Shown piece after piece: positions 19,323 to 28,016 of a stretch of DNA of 45,977 nt. Position 1 is the first letter of the stretch; each line of letters opens with the position of its first letter. The notes below the pieces were generated by a model that saw nothing but the letters and a program-made list of their open reading frames with translations, did not search any database and was not told the DNA's origin. Where the stretch lies: positions 1 through 45,977 of the forward strand of contig JAFKLG010000093.1 of assembly GCA_017304945.1 (NCBI GenBank). The letters are read 5' to 3'. A program made the translations under genes and the position numbers. The DNA comes from Rhodospirillales bacterium. Lineage in GTDB: Bacteria > Pseudomonadota > Alphaproteobacteria > Acetobacterales > Acetobacteraceae.

Positions 19323-19572
19323 GGGTCAGCCTGTGCGGGGGTGGGGCGGCGTCGGATCAGGCGCGGCGCGGCCGGTCGACCCCGGCGCACGCCCCCAGCA
19401 TCCCCCGCGCGATCGGCGGGTACAAGCCGGTGGGTTATACTGGTATTTCGGCTACTCGCTTCCCCCGCGCTCCGTCATGGACTGCCGTCCCCGCGGCGCG
19501 ACGCCGTGGCCCGCGCGGCGTTGTTCGGCACTGCGCCACGGACACGTCCCGATCGCGTCGCGATGGTCAGCG

Positions 19573-20085
19573 TCAGCCCGCCGCGGCGACCGCCACGCTC
19601 ACCTGCGGAGGCGTCTTCAGCGTCTGCAGGATCACGCAATAGCGTTCCGTGGTTTGCACCATGCGTTCGAGCCGAGCCGGATCGGCGTCGCTCTCGACTT
19701 CGAAGCGCAGGCTGATGTCGGTGAGCCCGACCGGGGCGGCGCGATCCACACCGAGTGTGCCGCGCGCGTCCCAGACACCCTCGGCGACGATGCGGCCGCC
19801 GGTGATCGTGACGCCCATTGCCGTCGCCACCGCGCGGAGGGTCACGCCGGCGCAGGCGACCACCGCTTCCAGCAGCATGTCCGCCGAACAGGCGAGGTCC
19901 CCGGAGCCGCCGCCGGCGGGGTGCAGGCCGGCGGTCACCTCGCCATGCCAGGCGCGCACGGTGCAGGCGATGTCGCCGGGTTCGAGCAGGCCCTCGGCAT
20001 GCGCGATCACGCGCGCGCTCGCCGGGTCGTCGCGATAGCGCTGCTTGATCGGCGCCTGCATGGCACGGAGTTGGTCGGCATTCAT
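19573..20085 (-). CDS. OsmC/Ohr family protein
   Basis: A 170-residue OsmC-fold protein. Both conserved redox cysteines are present: Cys78 in EAVVACAGVTLRA at the start of the central helix and Cys150 in ERYCVILQTL. OsmC/Ohr proteins reduce organic hydroperoxides with dihydrolipoyl or similar thiols. The start ATG at 20085 overlaps the stop of the upstream monooxygenase as ATGA; the frame is open beyond but is antisense shadow there. Coupling to a flavin monooxygenase suggests it detoxifies peroxides or sulfur products from that pathway, an inference from position only. Confidence 0.9.
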   Translation of the reverse strand: MNADQLRAMQAPIKQRYRDDPASARVIAHAEGLLEPGDIACTVRAWHGEVTAGLHPAGGGSGDLACSADMLLEAVVACAGVTLRAVATAMGVTITGGRIVAEGVWDARGTLGVDRAAPVGLTDISLRFEVESDADPARLERMVQTTERYCVILQTLKTPPQVSVAVAAAG

Positions 20086-21464
20086 GGGCGCTCTCCTGTT
20101 GGGGGGCGGACACGGGCGGCGGGATGGCTCGCCGGGAGGCGAGCGCGGCCGGGACCGTACAGCTTCTCCCGCAGCGTTCCCGGCGCATAGGCGGTCGGGT
20201 AGACGCCGCGTTCCTGCAGCACCGGCACGACGAGATCGACGATGTCGGCGAAGGTCTCCGGCGTCACCGCGTAGGCGAGGTTGAACCCGTCGACGCCGGT
20301 GCCGGCGACCCAGTCCTGGAACGTGTCCGCGACCGTCTCGGCGCCGCCGACGACCACCGGCCCGCGGCCGCCGATCGCGGCATGACGCGCGATCTCCCGC
20401 ACCGTCCAGGTCCGATCGGGATCGGCGGTGGTGAAGGCTTCCAGCGCCGAGGTCATCGCGTTGCGCTGGGTGAAGCGCACCGGCTCGTCCGGCGGCAGGG
20501 CGGCGAAGTCGATGCCGGTCCAGCCGGACATCAGCGCGAGCGCTCCCTCCTCCGAGACGTGGTCGAGGTAGTCGCGGTACTTCGCCTCCGCCTCGGCATC
20601 GGTGCGGCCGGTGATCACCGTCATCATCGTGTAGATCTTCAGGTCGGACGGATCGCGCCCCGCTTCCCCGGCGCGGCGGCGAAGGTCGGCGACGATCCCT
20701 GCGATCACCCTTTGAGACGGGCCGTTGATGAACACGCACTCGGCATGGTCGGCGGCGAACTGCCGGCCGCGGGCCGAGGCGCCGGCCTGATAGAGCACCG
20801 GCGTGCGCTGCGGCGACGGTTCGCTCAGATGGATCGCGTCGACCCGGACATACGGGCCTTCATGGGTGACGCGATGGATACGGTCCGGATCGGCGAAGCG
20901 GCGGCCGGCGCGGTCGCGCAGCACGGCGCCGTCCTCCCAGGACGCTTCCCACAGCTTGTACACCGCCTGCATGTAGTCCTCGGCGATCGCATAGCGCTCG
21001 TCGTGCCCGACCTGCTGGGTCATGCCCATCCCGCGCGCGGCGCTGTCGAGATATCCGGTGACGATGTTCCAGCCCACGCGTCCGCTGGTCAGGTGGTCGA
21101 GCGTGCTCATGCGTCGCGCGAACGGATAGGGGTGTTCGTAGGACAGCGCGCAGGTGACCCCGAAGCCGAGGTGCCTCGTGGCATAGGCCATGGCGGGGAT
21201 GGCCATCAGCGGATCGTTGACCGGCACCTGCACGGCATGTTCCAGCGCGGTGCGGGCGGAGCCGCGATAGATGTCGTAGACGCCCAGCACGTCGGCCAGG
21301 AACACCGCGTCGAACAGGCCGCGCTCGAGCAGGCGGGCGAGATCGACCCAATAGTCCAGCGTATTGTACTGGTCCGCGCGGTCGCGCGGGTGCGTCCAGA
21401 GGCCCGGCGATTGGTGGCCGACGCAGGCCATGTCGAAGGCGTTCAGCCGGATGTTTCGTCCCAT
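20082..21464 (-). CDS. LLM-class flavin-dependent monooxygenase, NtaA/SnaA/DszA type
   Basis: A 460-residue luciferase-like TIM-barrel monooxygenase of the NtaA/SnaA/DszA/SoxA branch. It opens RLNAFDMACVGHQSPGLW, then LFDAVFLADVLG, HLTSGRVGWNIVTGYLDSAA and PVLYQAGASARGRQFAADHAE, all standard in this group. Enzymes of the group use FMNH2 from a partner reductase to oxidise nitrilotriacetate, pristinamycin IIB, sulfones or similar compounds. No flavin reductase is adjacent. It is the penultimate gene of the minus-strand catabolic run, overlapping osmC by 4 nt. The substrate is unknown. Confidence 0.93.
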   Translation of the reverse strand: MGRNIRLNAFDMACVGHQSPGLWTHPRDRADQYNTLDYWVDLARLLERGLFDAVFLADVLGVYDIYRGSARTALEHAVQVPVNDPLMAIPAMAYATRHLGFGVTCALSYEHPYPFARRMSTLDHLTSGRVGWNIVTGYLDSAARGMGMTQQVGHDERYAIAEDYMQAVYKLWEASWEDGAVLRDRAGRRFADPDRIHRVTHEGPYVRVDAIHLSEPSPQRTPVLYQAGASARGRQFAADHAECVFINGPSQRVIAGIVADLRRRAGEAGRDPSDLKIYTMMTVITGRTDAEAEAKYRDYLDHVSEEGALALMSGWTGIDFAALPPDEPVRFTQRNAMTSALEAFTTADPDRTWTVREIARHAAIGGRGPVVVGGAETVADTFQDWVAGTGVDGFNLAYAVTPETFADIVDLVVPVLQERGVYPTAYAPGTLREKLYGPGRARLPASHPAARVRPPTGERP

Positions 21465-21758
21465 GCCGGGACGGTGGCCGAAAGCGGCGCGCGGGTCCAG
21501 GGCGCGCGGGGAACGGGGGGCGGGAGAAACGGGGGGCGGGAGAAACGGGGGCGGGGGGACGCGGCGGCGCCCCTCCCGTCATGGCCGGCCATCGAGCCGG
21601 CCACCCCCACCAGCACCGTGCCGCGAGGATGGCCGGGTCGAGCCGGCCATGACGCGAGACGGAAGGGGGCGCGCGCGACGCAGCGGCGTGCGACCCAGCG
21701 GCGTGCGACCCAGTGGCGTGCGACCCAGTGGCGTGCGACCCAGTGGCGAACGCCGCCG
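21465..21758. repeat. Repeat-filled intergenic region: G-rich 16-mers, bipartite palindrome, 15-bp tandem array
   Basis: Three repeat types fill the gap between two monooxygenase genes. First, ggggggcgggagaaac occurs at 21515-21530 and 21531-21546 with a partial third copy. Second, CGTCATGGCCGGC (21577-21589) is inverted at 21642-21654, with inner short palindromes; this is copy 2 of the dispersed element. Third, the 15-mer cgacccagtggcgtg is repeated five times from 21676 to 21750 with few changes. No gene is seen. Confidence 0.85.
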
Positions 21759-22823
21759 CTACAGCAGCGGCATGACCTTGCGCGCGAAATCCTCGGCGAG
21801 CCGCCACTTCGCCGGCGTGCCGACCGCAAAGATCAGCTCCTGCAGCCCCTCCGCCTCCAATGCGCGAATGCGCGCGGCAAGCTCCTCCGGCGTGCCGACC
21901 AGGCAGGTGTCGCGGATGAGCTGCGCGTCGATCAGCGCCGCCTCCCCCGCATGCAGCCCGGTGTAGTGCAGCTCGTGCGTGCGGAAATGCCGGTGCTCCG
22001 GCGGCGTCTGCGCGACCAGGGCGCAGTACGGCTCCCAGATCCGCTCGAGGAAGGCCGGCGGCGCGATGCCGCGCTCATGCACCTCGTCGTAGAAGTAGTA
22101 GACGCTCGCCATCACGTTGGGACCGATCGCAGCCTTGATGCGGTCCGAGTCGATCGCCTCTCCCGGTTCCAGGATGGCGACGCTGCTCAGCGTGCAGGTG
22201 CGGAACCCGTCGAGGCTGCGCCCCGCCTGCGCCGCACCCTGGCGCACGTGGCCCAGCGCGGTGGCGACCGGCACGCCGCGCGGCGGAATCGCGAAGATCA
22301 GCCCGTCGCCATGCACGCCCGCCAGCGACATCGCGCGCGGTCCGAAGCCCGAGACATAGAGCGGGATCGGCGGGTCGAGCGCGAACCCCGGCCTGCCCTC
22401 CAGCAACAGGCGGATCGGCCGGCTGACGCCCTGGTAGCGGTACTCGACCGTCTCGCCGCGCAACAGGGACGCCAGGACGCGCAGATACTCGTCATAGGCC
22501 GCGATCTTCATCGGGCGCTGCCCCATGGTGCGCATCGCGGTATTGCCGGTGCCCATGCCCAGGAACACGCGGCCCGGTGCGAGCCGGTTGATGGTGGCGA
22601 TCGCCGCCGCCTGCACCGGCGGGATCCGGGTGCCGCAGATCGCGGTGCCCGGCCCGATCCGCAGCCGCTTCGTCTCCCGCGCGGCGAGCGCCAGGGTCGC
22701 GTAGACGTCCGAGTAGAGCATCTGGCTGTCGGCGACCCAGACGGAGTCGTAGCCCAGCGCCTCGGCATGGGCGAAGAACCCGATCTCCTGGATATGCGGC
22801 ATGAGGCAGAAGCCGAACTTCAT
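21759..22823 (-). CDS. LLM-class flavin-dependent oxidoreductase (F420-type-like)
   Basis: A 354-residue luciferase-like oxidoreductase. Visible family parts are MKFGFCLMPHIQEIGFFAHA, LGYDSVWVADSQ, RLRIGPGTAICGTRIPPVQAA, INRLAPGRVFLGMGTGN and PLYVSGFGPRAMSLAG. This pattern is close to the F420/FMN-dependent class related to methylenetetrahydromethanopterin reductase; the cofactor cannot be settled by eye. It follows the CoA-transferase gene by 132 nt and precedes a repeat-filled gap, so it may belong to the same transcript as both. The substrate is unknown. Confidence 0.92.
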   Translation of the reverse strand: MKFGFCLMPHIQEIGFFAHAEALGYDSVWVADSQMLYSDVYATLALAARETKRLRIGPGTAICGTRIPPVQAAAIATINRLAPGRVFLGMGTGNTAMRTMGQRPMKIAAYDEYLRVLASLLRGETVEYRYQGVSRPIRLLLEGRPGFALDPPIPLYVSGFGPRAMSLAGVHGDGLIFAIPPRGVPVATALGHVRQGAAQAGRSLDGFRTCTLSSVAILEPGEAIDSDRIKAAIGPNVMASVYYFYDEVHERGIAPPAFLERIWEPYCALVAQTPPEHRHFRTHELHYTGLHAGEAALIDAQLIRDTCLVGTPEELAARIRALEAEGLQELIFAVGTPAKWRLAEDFARKVMPLL

Positions 22824-22883
22824 GATCTGCTCCTTCCCGGGCGTGCGCCCGCTCTGTCGTCGACGTCAGGCGCAGCCTGCGGC

Positions 22884-22915
22884 GAGGATGGCCGGGCCGC
22901 GCGCGGCCATGACGG
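22884..22915. repeat. Dispersed palindrome, copy 3
   Basis: The stretch gaggATGGCCG...CGGCCATgacgg has arms at 22888-22894 and 22904-22910 and shares the ATGGCCGGG/CCATGACGG edges with the copies at 1665 and 21577. It lies between the CoA-transferase and monooxygenase genes. Confidence 0.65.
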
Positions 22916-22955
22916 AGGAGGCCTGCGCGCCGCCTCCCATCCGCCCAGTCGGCCG

Positions 22956-25382
22956 TCAGGCCGCGTCGCCCTGCGGCCGGCGCGGTTTCGGCACCGTTCC
23001 GATCACGTCACGCGCGGCCAGTTCCGCATACGCCGCCTCGGAGAGGCCGATCCGCCCAACCAGGATGGCGTGGTTGTCCTGGCCCAGGGTCGGCGCGACC
23101 CGACGCAGCGGGTAGGACGACGCCCCCTCGCGGAACGCCGCCGAGGACTGCCAGTGCGGCCCGATGAACGGCCGGTCCACGCGGCGCCAGAAGCCGCGCG
23201 CCTTCAGATGCGGATCCTGGTCCAGCGTCGCCGGCAGACGCGCGACGCCCGCCGCGACCCCGACCGCCTGCAGCGCCTGCATCGCGGCCTCCGCGTCGCG
23301 CGGCGCGGTCCACGCCGCGATTGCCGCCTCCAGTTCGTCTTCGCGCCGCCGGCGTTCGGCCCGTGTCAGGCCCGCCAGTTCCTCCCGCCCGATCACGCCG
23401 CACAGCGACCGCCAGGCCGCATCGTCGGTGACCGAGACCGCGAGCCAGGAATCGGCGCCCGCGCAGCGGAACGCGCCTTGCGGGACGAACACCGGATGCC
23501 GGTTGCCCAGCCGCGGCGAGACGGCGCCGGTCGCCGATTGCTCGATCAGCGCGCCGGCCACCAGCGGCAGCATGCAGGCGACCTGCGACAGGTCGACATG
23601 CTGCCCCTCCCCGGTGCGCTGCTGGTGCAGCAAAGCGACGATCAGCGCCGCGGCGGCGTTGAAGCCGCCCACCGGATCGCCATAGGCGGTCTGGTTCATC
23701 GTCGGCGGGTGGTGCGGGAAGCCGGTGATGGTCGGCAGGCCGGACGCCTGTTCCAAGGTCGAGCCATAGGCGCGGCAGGCGCTCCAGGCATTGCCACTGC
23801 CAAAGGCCGGCATCGACGCCATCACCAGGCCGGGCCGCACCTGCGACAACACCGCATAGTCCAGCCCCAGTTTGCCCAGCACCTCGCTCGAATAGTTCTC
23901 GACCACCGCGTGCGCGTCGGCGACCAGGCGCTTGAGCAGCGCGACACCGTCCGGCTGCGTCAGGTCCAGCGTGACGTCGAGCTTGTTGCGGTTCATGAGC
24001 TGGAACCACGGGATCTTCTCGTGACGCTGTTCGGCGATGAAGCTGGCGCGCAGGTCGGTGCCGCGCCACCAGTCGGGATACTGGCAGGCCTCGACCTTGA
24101 TCACCTCGGCGCCGAGATCGCACAGGTGTCGCGCGGCGGTCGGCCCAGCCCAGCCCATGGTGAGGTCGACGATGCGCAGCCCGGCGAGCGGCAGCGTGCC
24201 CTCTGGTGCCGGCTGCGTCGGCCGCGGCACCGCCGGGACGACGCCGCCCGACGTCGCGGGCGCGCGCCAGGCCGGCGCGTCCGACCCGGCGAGCGGCGCG
24301 GCCCCATCGCGGAGCGGCGGCGTTTGCGCGAGCGAGAGCGGCAGCGCCGGCGCCTCGAACGCGGCCGACCCGATGCGCACGGCGGCGAAGGCGCCGCGGT
24401 CCCGGTGCACCTGCTGCTGCAGCAGCTCCGCCATGGTCGGCACCACCGCCAGCGGCAGCTTGTACTCGAGCGCGAGGGCGAACCATTCCTCCGCGCTGCG
24501 CGTCATCCAGATCGGGCCGAACAGCGCATCCAGTTCGGCGGCGTGCTTCAGCCGGTCGATGTTGAGGGAGAAGCGCGGCTCCTTGGCAACCTTCGGCACG
24601 CCCATCATGGCGCACAGGCCGCGCCACTGGCCGGGGGTCACGATCGTCACCCCGATCAGCCCCTCCCGCGTCGGGTAGATCCCGACCGGATAGTTGCGTC
24701 CGAAACGGTTCACCCCCGGGCGGCGACGCGACTCCGCGCCGTCCCAGGCGACCGCCGCCTCGTATTCCGACACGCCGATCGACGCCTCGTGCACGCTGGC
24801 GGCGAACCGCCGCGCCCCACCGGCGCGGCCATACAGCCCGGCCGACGTGGCGATGAACGCGGCGATGCCGGCCAGCACGCCGGACTGGTGGTCGGTGGCG
24901 AGGATCGGCGGCCCTTCCTCCGGCCCGGTCAGCACGACCAGCCCGGCCAGCGCGCGCACGATCGCCTCACTGGCGGCGAAGTCCCGATACGGCCCGTCTT
25001 CCCCGAACCAGGACAGCGTGGTGATCGCGAGGCCCGGATGCGCGCGGCGCAGCGCCGCATGCCACGGATCCGCCGCGGCGACCTCGTGCGGCGGCCGCCC
25101 GTCCAGCAGCACGTCCGTCTCCGGCAGCAGGGAGGCGAACGCCGCGGGCGTCTCCGTCACGCTGCGCTTGTTGGTGTTGAGCCAGGCGAACAGGCCGCTC
25201 TCGCCATTGGCGAGGATCGGCGGCGTATGGCGCAGCTCATCACCGCCGGCCGGCTCCAGCTTCACCACGTCGGCGCCGAAATCCGCGAACAGCTTGCCGC
25301 AATAGTCGAGCGCCACGCCCGACCCCACCTGCAGCACACGATAGGGCGCGAGCGGGAGCGCCTCCGGGGGGCGCGTGCTCAT
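22956..25382 (-). CDS. Double-domain CaiB/BaiF-type CoA-transferase (class III)
   Basis: An 808-residue protein with two CaiB-type domains in tandem. Domain 1 (about 10-370) opens with YRVLQVGSGVALDYCGKLFADFGADVVKLEP; domain 2 (about 410-800) with GLRIVDLTMGWAGPTAARHLCDLGAEVIKVE, and has the GYGDPVGGF-like region TAYGDPVGGFNAAAAL. Single-domain enzymes are about 400 residues and work as intertwined dimers, so this is a fused dimer. Domain 1 lacks an obvious catalytic Asp in its expected place, whereas domain 2 looks fuller. The ATG at 25382 overlaps the carboxylase stop as ATGA. It probably activates an acid by moving CoA from another thioester; the acid is unknown. Confidence 0.9.
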   Translation of the reverse strand: MSTRPPEALPLAPYRVLQVGSGVALDYCGKLFADFGADVVKLEPAGGDELRHTPPILANGESGLFAWLNTNKRSVTETPAAFASLLPETDVLLDGRPPHEVAAADPWHAALRRAHPGLAITTLSWFGEDGPYRDFAASEAIVRALAGLVVLTGPEEGPPILATDHQSGVLAGIAAFIATSAGLYGRAGGARRFAASVHEASIGVSEYEAAVAWDGAESRRRPGVNRFGRNYPVGIYPTREGLIGVTIVTPGQWRGLCAMMGVPKVAKEPRFSLNIDRLKHAAELDALFGPIWMTRSAEEWFALALEYKLPLAVVPTMAELLQQQVHRDRGAFAAVRIGSAAFEAPALPLSLAQTPPLRDGAAPLAGSDAPAWRAPATSGGVVPAVPRPTQPAPEGTLPLAGLRIVDLTMGWAGPTAARHLCDLGAEVIKVEACQYPDWWRGTDLRASFIAEQRHEKIPWFQLMNRNKLDVTLDLTQPDGVALLKRLVADAHAVVENYSSEVLGKLGLDYAVLSQVRPGLVMASMPAFGSGNAWSACRAYGSTLEQASGLPTITGFPHHPPTMNQTAYGDPVGGFNAAAALIVALLHQQRTGEGQHVDLSQVACMLPLVAGALIEQSATGAVSPRLGNRHPVFVPQGAFRCAGADSWLAVSVTDDAAWRSLCGVIGREELAGLTRAERRRREDELEAAIAAWTAPRDAEAAMQALQAVGVAAGVARLPATLDQDPHLKARGFWRRVDRPFIGPHWQSSAAFREGASSYPLRRVAPTLGQDNHAILVGRIGLSEAAYAELAARDVIGTVPKPRRPQGDAA

Positions 25383-26983
25383 GGGCGCATCGTGAACAGG
25401 GACGGGCCCGGCGTGCGCAGCGGGGCCGCCAGGTTGGCGAACTCGCACAGCAAAGGCCGGGTGTCGCGCGGGTCGATGATCTCGTCGATCAGGAACGCCT
25501 CGGCGGAGCGGAACGGCGAGCGCAACTGCTCGAGCCGCGTCTCGATCTCGGCCAGTTTCTCGGCCGGGTCGGCGGCGGCGTCGAGCTCCGCGCGATAGGC
25601 CGCCTCGATGCCGCCTTCCAGCGGCAGGGAGCCCCAATTGCCGGACGGCCAGGACCAGCGCATCGGCGTCTGGGTGTGCGGCACGTGCGCGCCGCCGCCC
25701 ACGCCGAACACGTTGCGGATGATGACCGCGGCCCAGGGCACGGTCGACTGGTGGATCGCGCTCACCGCGGTGACCGCATGGCGCATCGTCGCGGTCGATT
25801 CCGCCTGCAGCCCGACCGCGAAGCCGAAGCAGTCCACCAGATGCACGACCGGCAGATGGAAGGTCTGCGCCAGGTCGACGAAGCGGGTGATCTTGCGCGA
25901 CGCGGCGGCGCCCCAGGCACCGCCGTTGTAGAGCGGATCGCCGGCGAGGATCGCCACTGGCCAGCCATCCAGCCGCGCGAACCCGGTGATGATGGCGCGG
26001 CCGAAGCCTTTCGACATCTCGAAGAAGCTGCCGCGATCGACCACCGCGTCGATGATCTTGCGCATGGAGTAGGCCTTGCGCCGGTCCTTCGGCACGATCG
26101 AAATCAGCTGCGGATCCCGCCGCTCCGGATCGTCCCAGGGCGTCACGCGCGGCGGCAGGTCCCACACCGACCCCGGCAGATACGACAGAAACCTTCGCGC
26201 CCGTTCGAACGCCTCCTGCTCGGTTGCCACCGCGTCGTCGACCGTGCCGGCCGGCACCTGCACCGCATGGCCGCCGAGTTCGGCCTTGCTGCGCTTCTCG
26301 CCCAGACGCTCGACCACCGGCGGGCCGGCGACGAACACGGCCGACGTGTCACGCACCATCAGCGAGTAGTGGCTGGCGGCCAGCCGCGCGGCGCCCAGCC
26401 CGGCGACCGACCCGAGGCCCATGGAGACCACCGGGATGCGGCCCATGTTCTGCGCGCAGAGCCACAGGCCGGAACTCTGCCCGATGCCGCCCGGCAGGTT
26501 GGCATGGCCGCGCGTCTCGATCGTCTTGACGGAGCCGCCGCCGCCCGATCCCTCGATCATGCGGATCAGCGGCATGCGGTATTCGCCGGCGAGCTTCTCC
26601 GGCAGGAAATACTTGTCCTTGATCGAGGCGTCGGCCGACCCGCCGCGTACGGTGAAGTCGTCGCCGTAGACCACCACCGGACGGCCCTCGATGCGGCCGC
26701 GGCCGCACACGCCGTTGGCCGGCAGGAAATCCACCATGTGGCGCTGGCTGGAATCGTAGGTCGCCTTGCCCGCGATGGAACCGATTTCCTGGAAACTGTC
26801 CGGGTCGAGCAGCCGGTCGATGCGTTCGCGGACGGTGAGGCGCCCGGCGGCGTGCTGGCGGGCGATGCGATCGGGGCCGCCCATCTGCCGCGCGACACGC
26901 TGGCGTTCGGCGAGTTCGTCGAGTTCGGGCTGCCAGTCGCTCGCCTGAGGCGGCGCGGCCTGCGCCGGAATGGATTGATCCAT
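25379..26983 (-). CDS. Acyl-CoA carboxylase beta (carboxyltransferase) subunit
   Basis: A 534-residue carboxyltransferase of the PccB/MccB/AccD5 family. It shows GRLTVRERIDRLLDPDSFQEIG, VVVYGDDFTVRGGS, the oxyanion segment GSGGGGSVKTIE, and in the second half VAILAGDPLYNGGAW and FGVGGGAHVP. The enzyme moves CO2 from carboxybiotin to an acyl-CoA. A biotin carboxylase/BCCP (alpha) gene is not in the window, but a biotin ligase gene lies 82 bp upstream on the same strand. I start at the ATG at 26983 (MDQSIPAQ); an in-frame start at 27028 is possible. The acyl substrate could be propionyl, methylcrotonyl or another CoA ester. Confidence 0.92.
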   Translation of the reverse strand: MDQSIPAQAAPPQASDWQPELDELAERQRVARQMGGPDRIARQHAAGRLTVRERIDRLLDPDSFQEIGSIAGKATYDSSQRHMVDFLPANGVCGRGRIEGRPVVVYGDDFTVRGGSADASIKDKYFLPEKLAGEYRMPLIRMIEGSGGGGSVKTIETRGHANLPGGIGQSSGLWLCAQNMGRIPVVSMGLGSVAGLGAARLAASHYSLMVRDTSAVFVAGPPVVERLGEKRSKAELGGHAVQVPAGTVDDAVATEQEAFERARRFLSYLPGSVWDLPPRVTPWDDPERRDPQLISIVPKDRRKAYSMRKIIDAVVDRGSFFEMSKGFGRAIITGFARLDGWPVAILAGDPLYNGGAWGAAASRKITRFVDLAQTFHLPVVHLVDCFGFAVGLQAESTATMRHAVTAVSAIHQSTVPWAAVIIRNVFGVGGGAHVPHTQTPMRWSWPSGNWGSLPLEGGIEAAYRAELDAAADPAEKLAEIETRLEQLRSPFRSAEAFLIDEIIDPRDTRPLLCEFANLAAPLRTPGPSLFTMRP

Positions 26984-27065
26984 GCAGGACGGTTCTTCTC
27001 TTGGACGCTCCTGCGGCGAGCATTTCACCCGGGTGCCGGCGGGTCAAATCCGCGGCGCGGCGCGG

Positions 27066-27893
27066 TCAGGGCGTCGGCGGCGCGCCCCCGTCCCCCGCGT
27101 CATCGGCGGCCGGAGCCTCCTGGCCGCGCCCGGCGGCCCCGTGGCCGCCCACATCGCCCGCGGCCGCATGGCCGCCCACATCGCCCGCAGCCGCATGGCC
27201 GCCCACGTCGCCCGCGACGACCCGGGTCCGCCCGGTGGCGGTATCGAGCAGCAGCGCTCCATCCTGATCGAGGCCGACGAACATGCCCGTCACCGCATGA
27301 CCGCCGGTGGCGACGTGCAGCGTCTCGCCCAGGCGGTGCGCCCGCGCGAGCCAGGCCTGGCGGATCGGGTGGAAGCCCTCCGTGTCCCAGCTCGCGAGCC
27401 GCGCTTCGAGATGGCGCAACAGCAGGCTCGCGGCGCCGTCGACCGTCGCCAGCCCGCCCGAGGCGGCCAGGGTCGTGGTCGGATAGGCCGGCGCATCCGG
27501 TGCCACCAGCACGTTGATGCCGATCCCCAGGATCAGCGCATCGTCCGCCGCCTCGATCAGGATGCCGGAGATCTTGGCGCCCCCCACCAGCACGTCGTTC
27601 GGCCATTTGAGCTGCGCGCGGGTGTGGCTGGGCAGCAGCGCATCGACGGTATCCGCCACCGCCAGCGCCGCGACGAAGCTGATCTCCCAGCCTCGCGCCG
27701 GGGGAATGCCGCGCAGCACCACCGAGAGGTAGAGATTGCCGGGCGGGCTGAACCAGCGCCGGGACAGCCGGCCCCGCCCCGCCGTCTGCTCGTCCGCCCG
27801 CACCGCCGTGCCGTGCGGCGCGCCCTCCAGCGCGAGGCGGCGCGCCTCGTCGTTGGTGGAGCCGATGCGGTCGTGATGCCTGACGTCGAACAT
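27066..27893 (-). CDS. birA: Biotin-[acetyl-CoA-carboxylase] ligase, class I (no HTH), with C-terminal repeats
   Basis: A 275-residue biotin protein ligase starting at the ATG at 27893 (MFDVRHHDRIGSTNDEAR). The catalytic core has TAGRGRLSRRW, KWPNDVLVGGAKISGILIE and LGIGINV; there is no N-terminal DNA-binding domain, so it is an enzyme only and not a repressor. It attaches biotin to the BCCP of biotin-dependent carboxylases, which fits its place directly ahead of a carboxyltransferase gene. The C-terminus carries three copies of a 9-residue unit AAAGDVGGH (27141-27221) and a disordered Gly/Ala/Pro tail. Biotin ligases normally end soon after the small SH3-like domain, so this tail is unusual. 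Confidence 0.92.
   Translation of the reverse strand: MFDVRHHDRIGSTNDEARRLALEGAPHGTAVRADEQTAGRGRLSRRWFSPPGNLYLSVVLRGIPPARGWEISFVAALAVADTVDALLPSHTRAQLKWPNDVLVGGAKISGILIEAADDALILGIGINVLVAPDAPAYPTTTLAASGGLATVDGAASLLLRHLEARLASWDTEGFHPIRQAWLARAHRLGETLHVATGGHAVTGMFVGLDQDGALLLDTATGRTRVVAGDVGGHAAAGDVGGHAAAGDVGGHGAAGRGQEAPAADDAGDGGAPPTP
27141..27221. repeat. 27-bp tandem repeat inside birA
   Basis: Three near-identical 27-bp units (27141-27167, 27168-27194, 27195-27221), each beginning tggccgcccacatcgcccgc on the plus strand. They keep the birA frame and encode the Gly-Asp-Val-Gly-Gly-His repeats. Confidence 0.85.
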
Positions 27894-28016
27894 GTATCCT
27901 CGAACGCGACGTGGCCGCGACGGTAGCGGACCGATGGCACACACGCCACAATCCGGGCGTCGTTTCGACGCGATGAGGGTGTTCATTCCGCATCGTTCCA
28001 GCGCAGGAGACGGCAC

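Noticed and set aside
20124..25598. A 1,824-codon open frame on the plus strand
   Set aside because: It is antisense to five well-supported genes, has His/Arg/Ala-rich low-complexity composition and no domain. High GC removes stop codons from the opposite strand.
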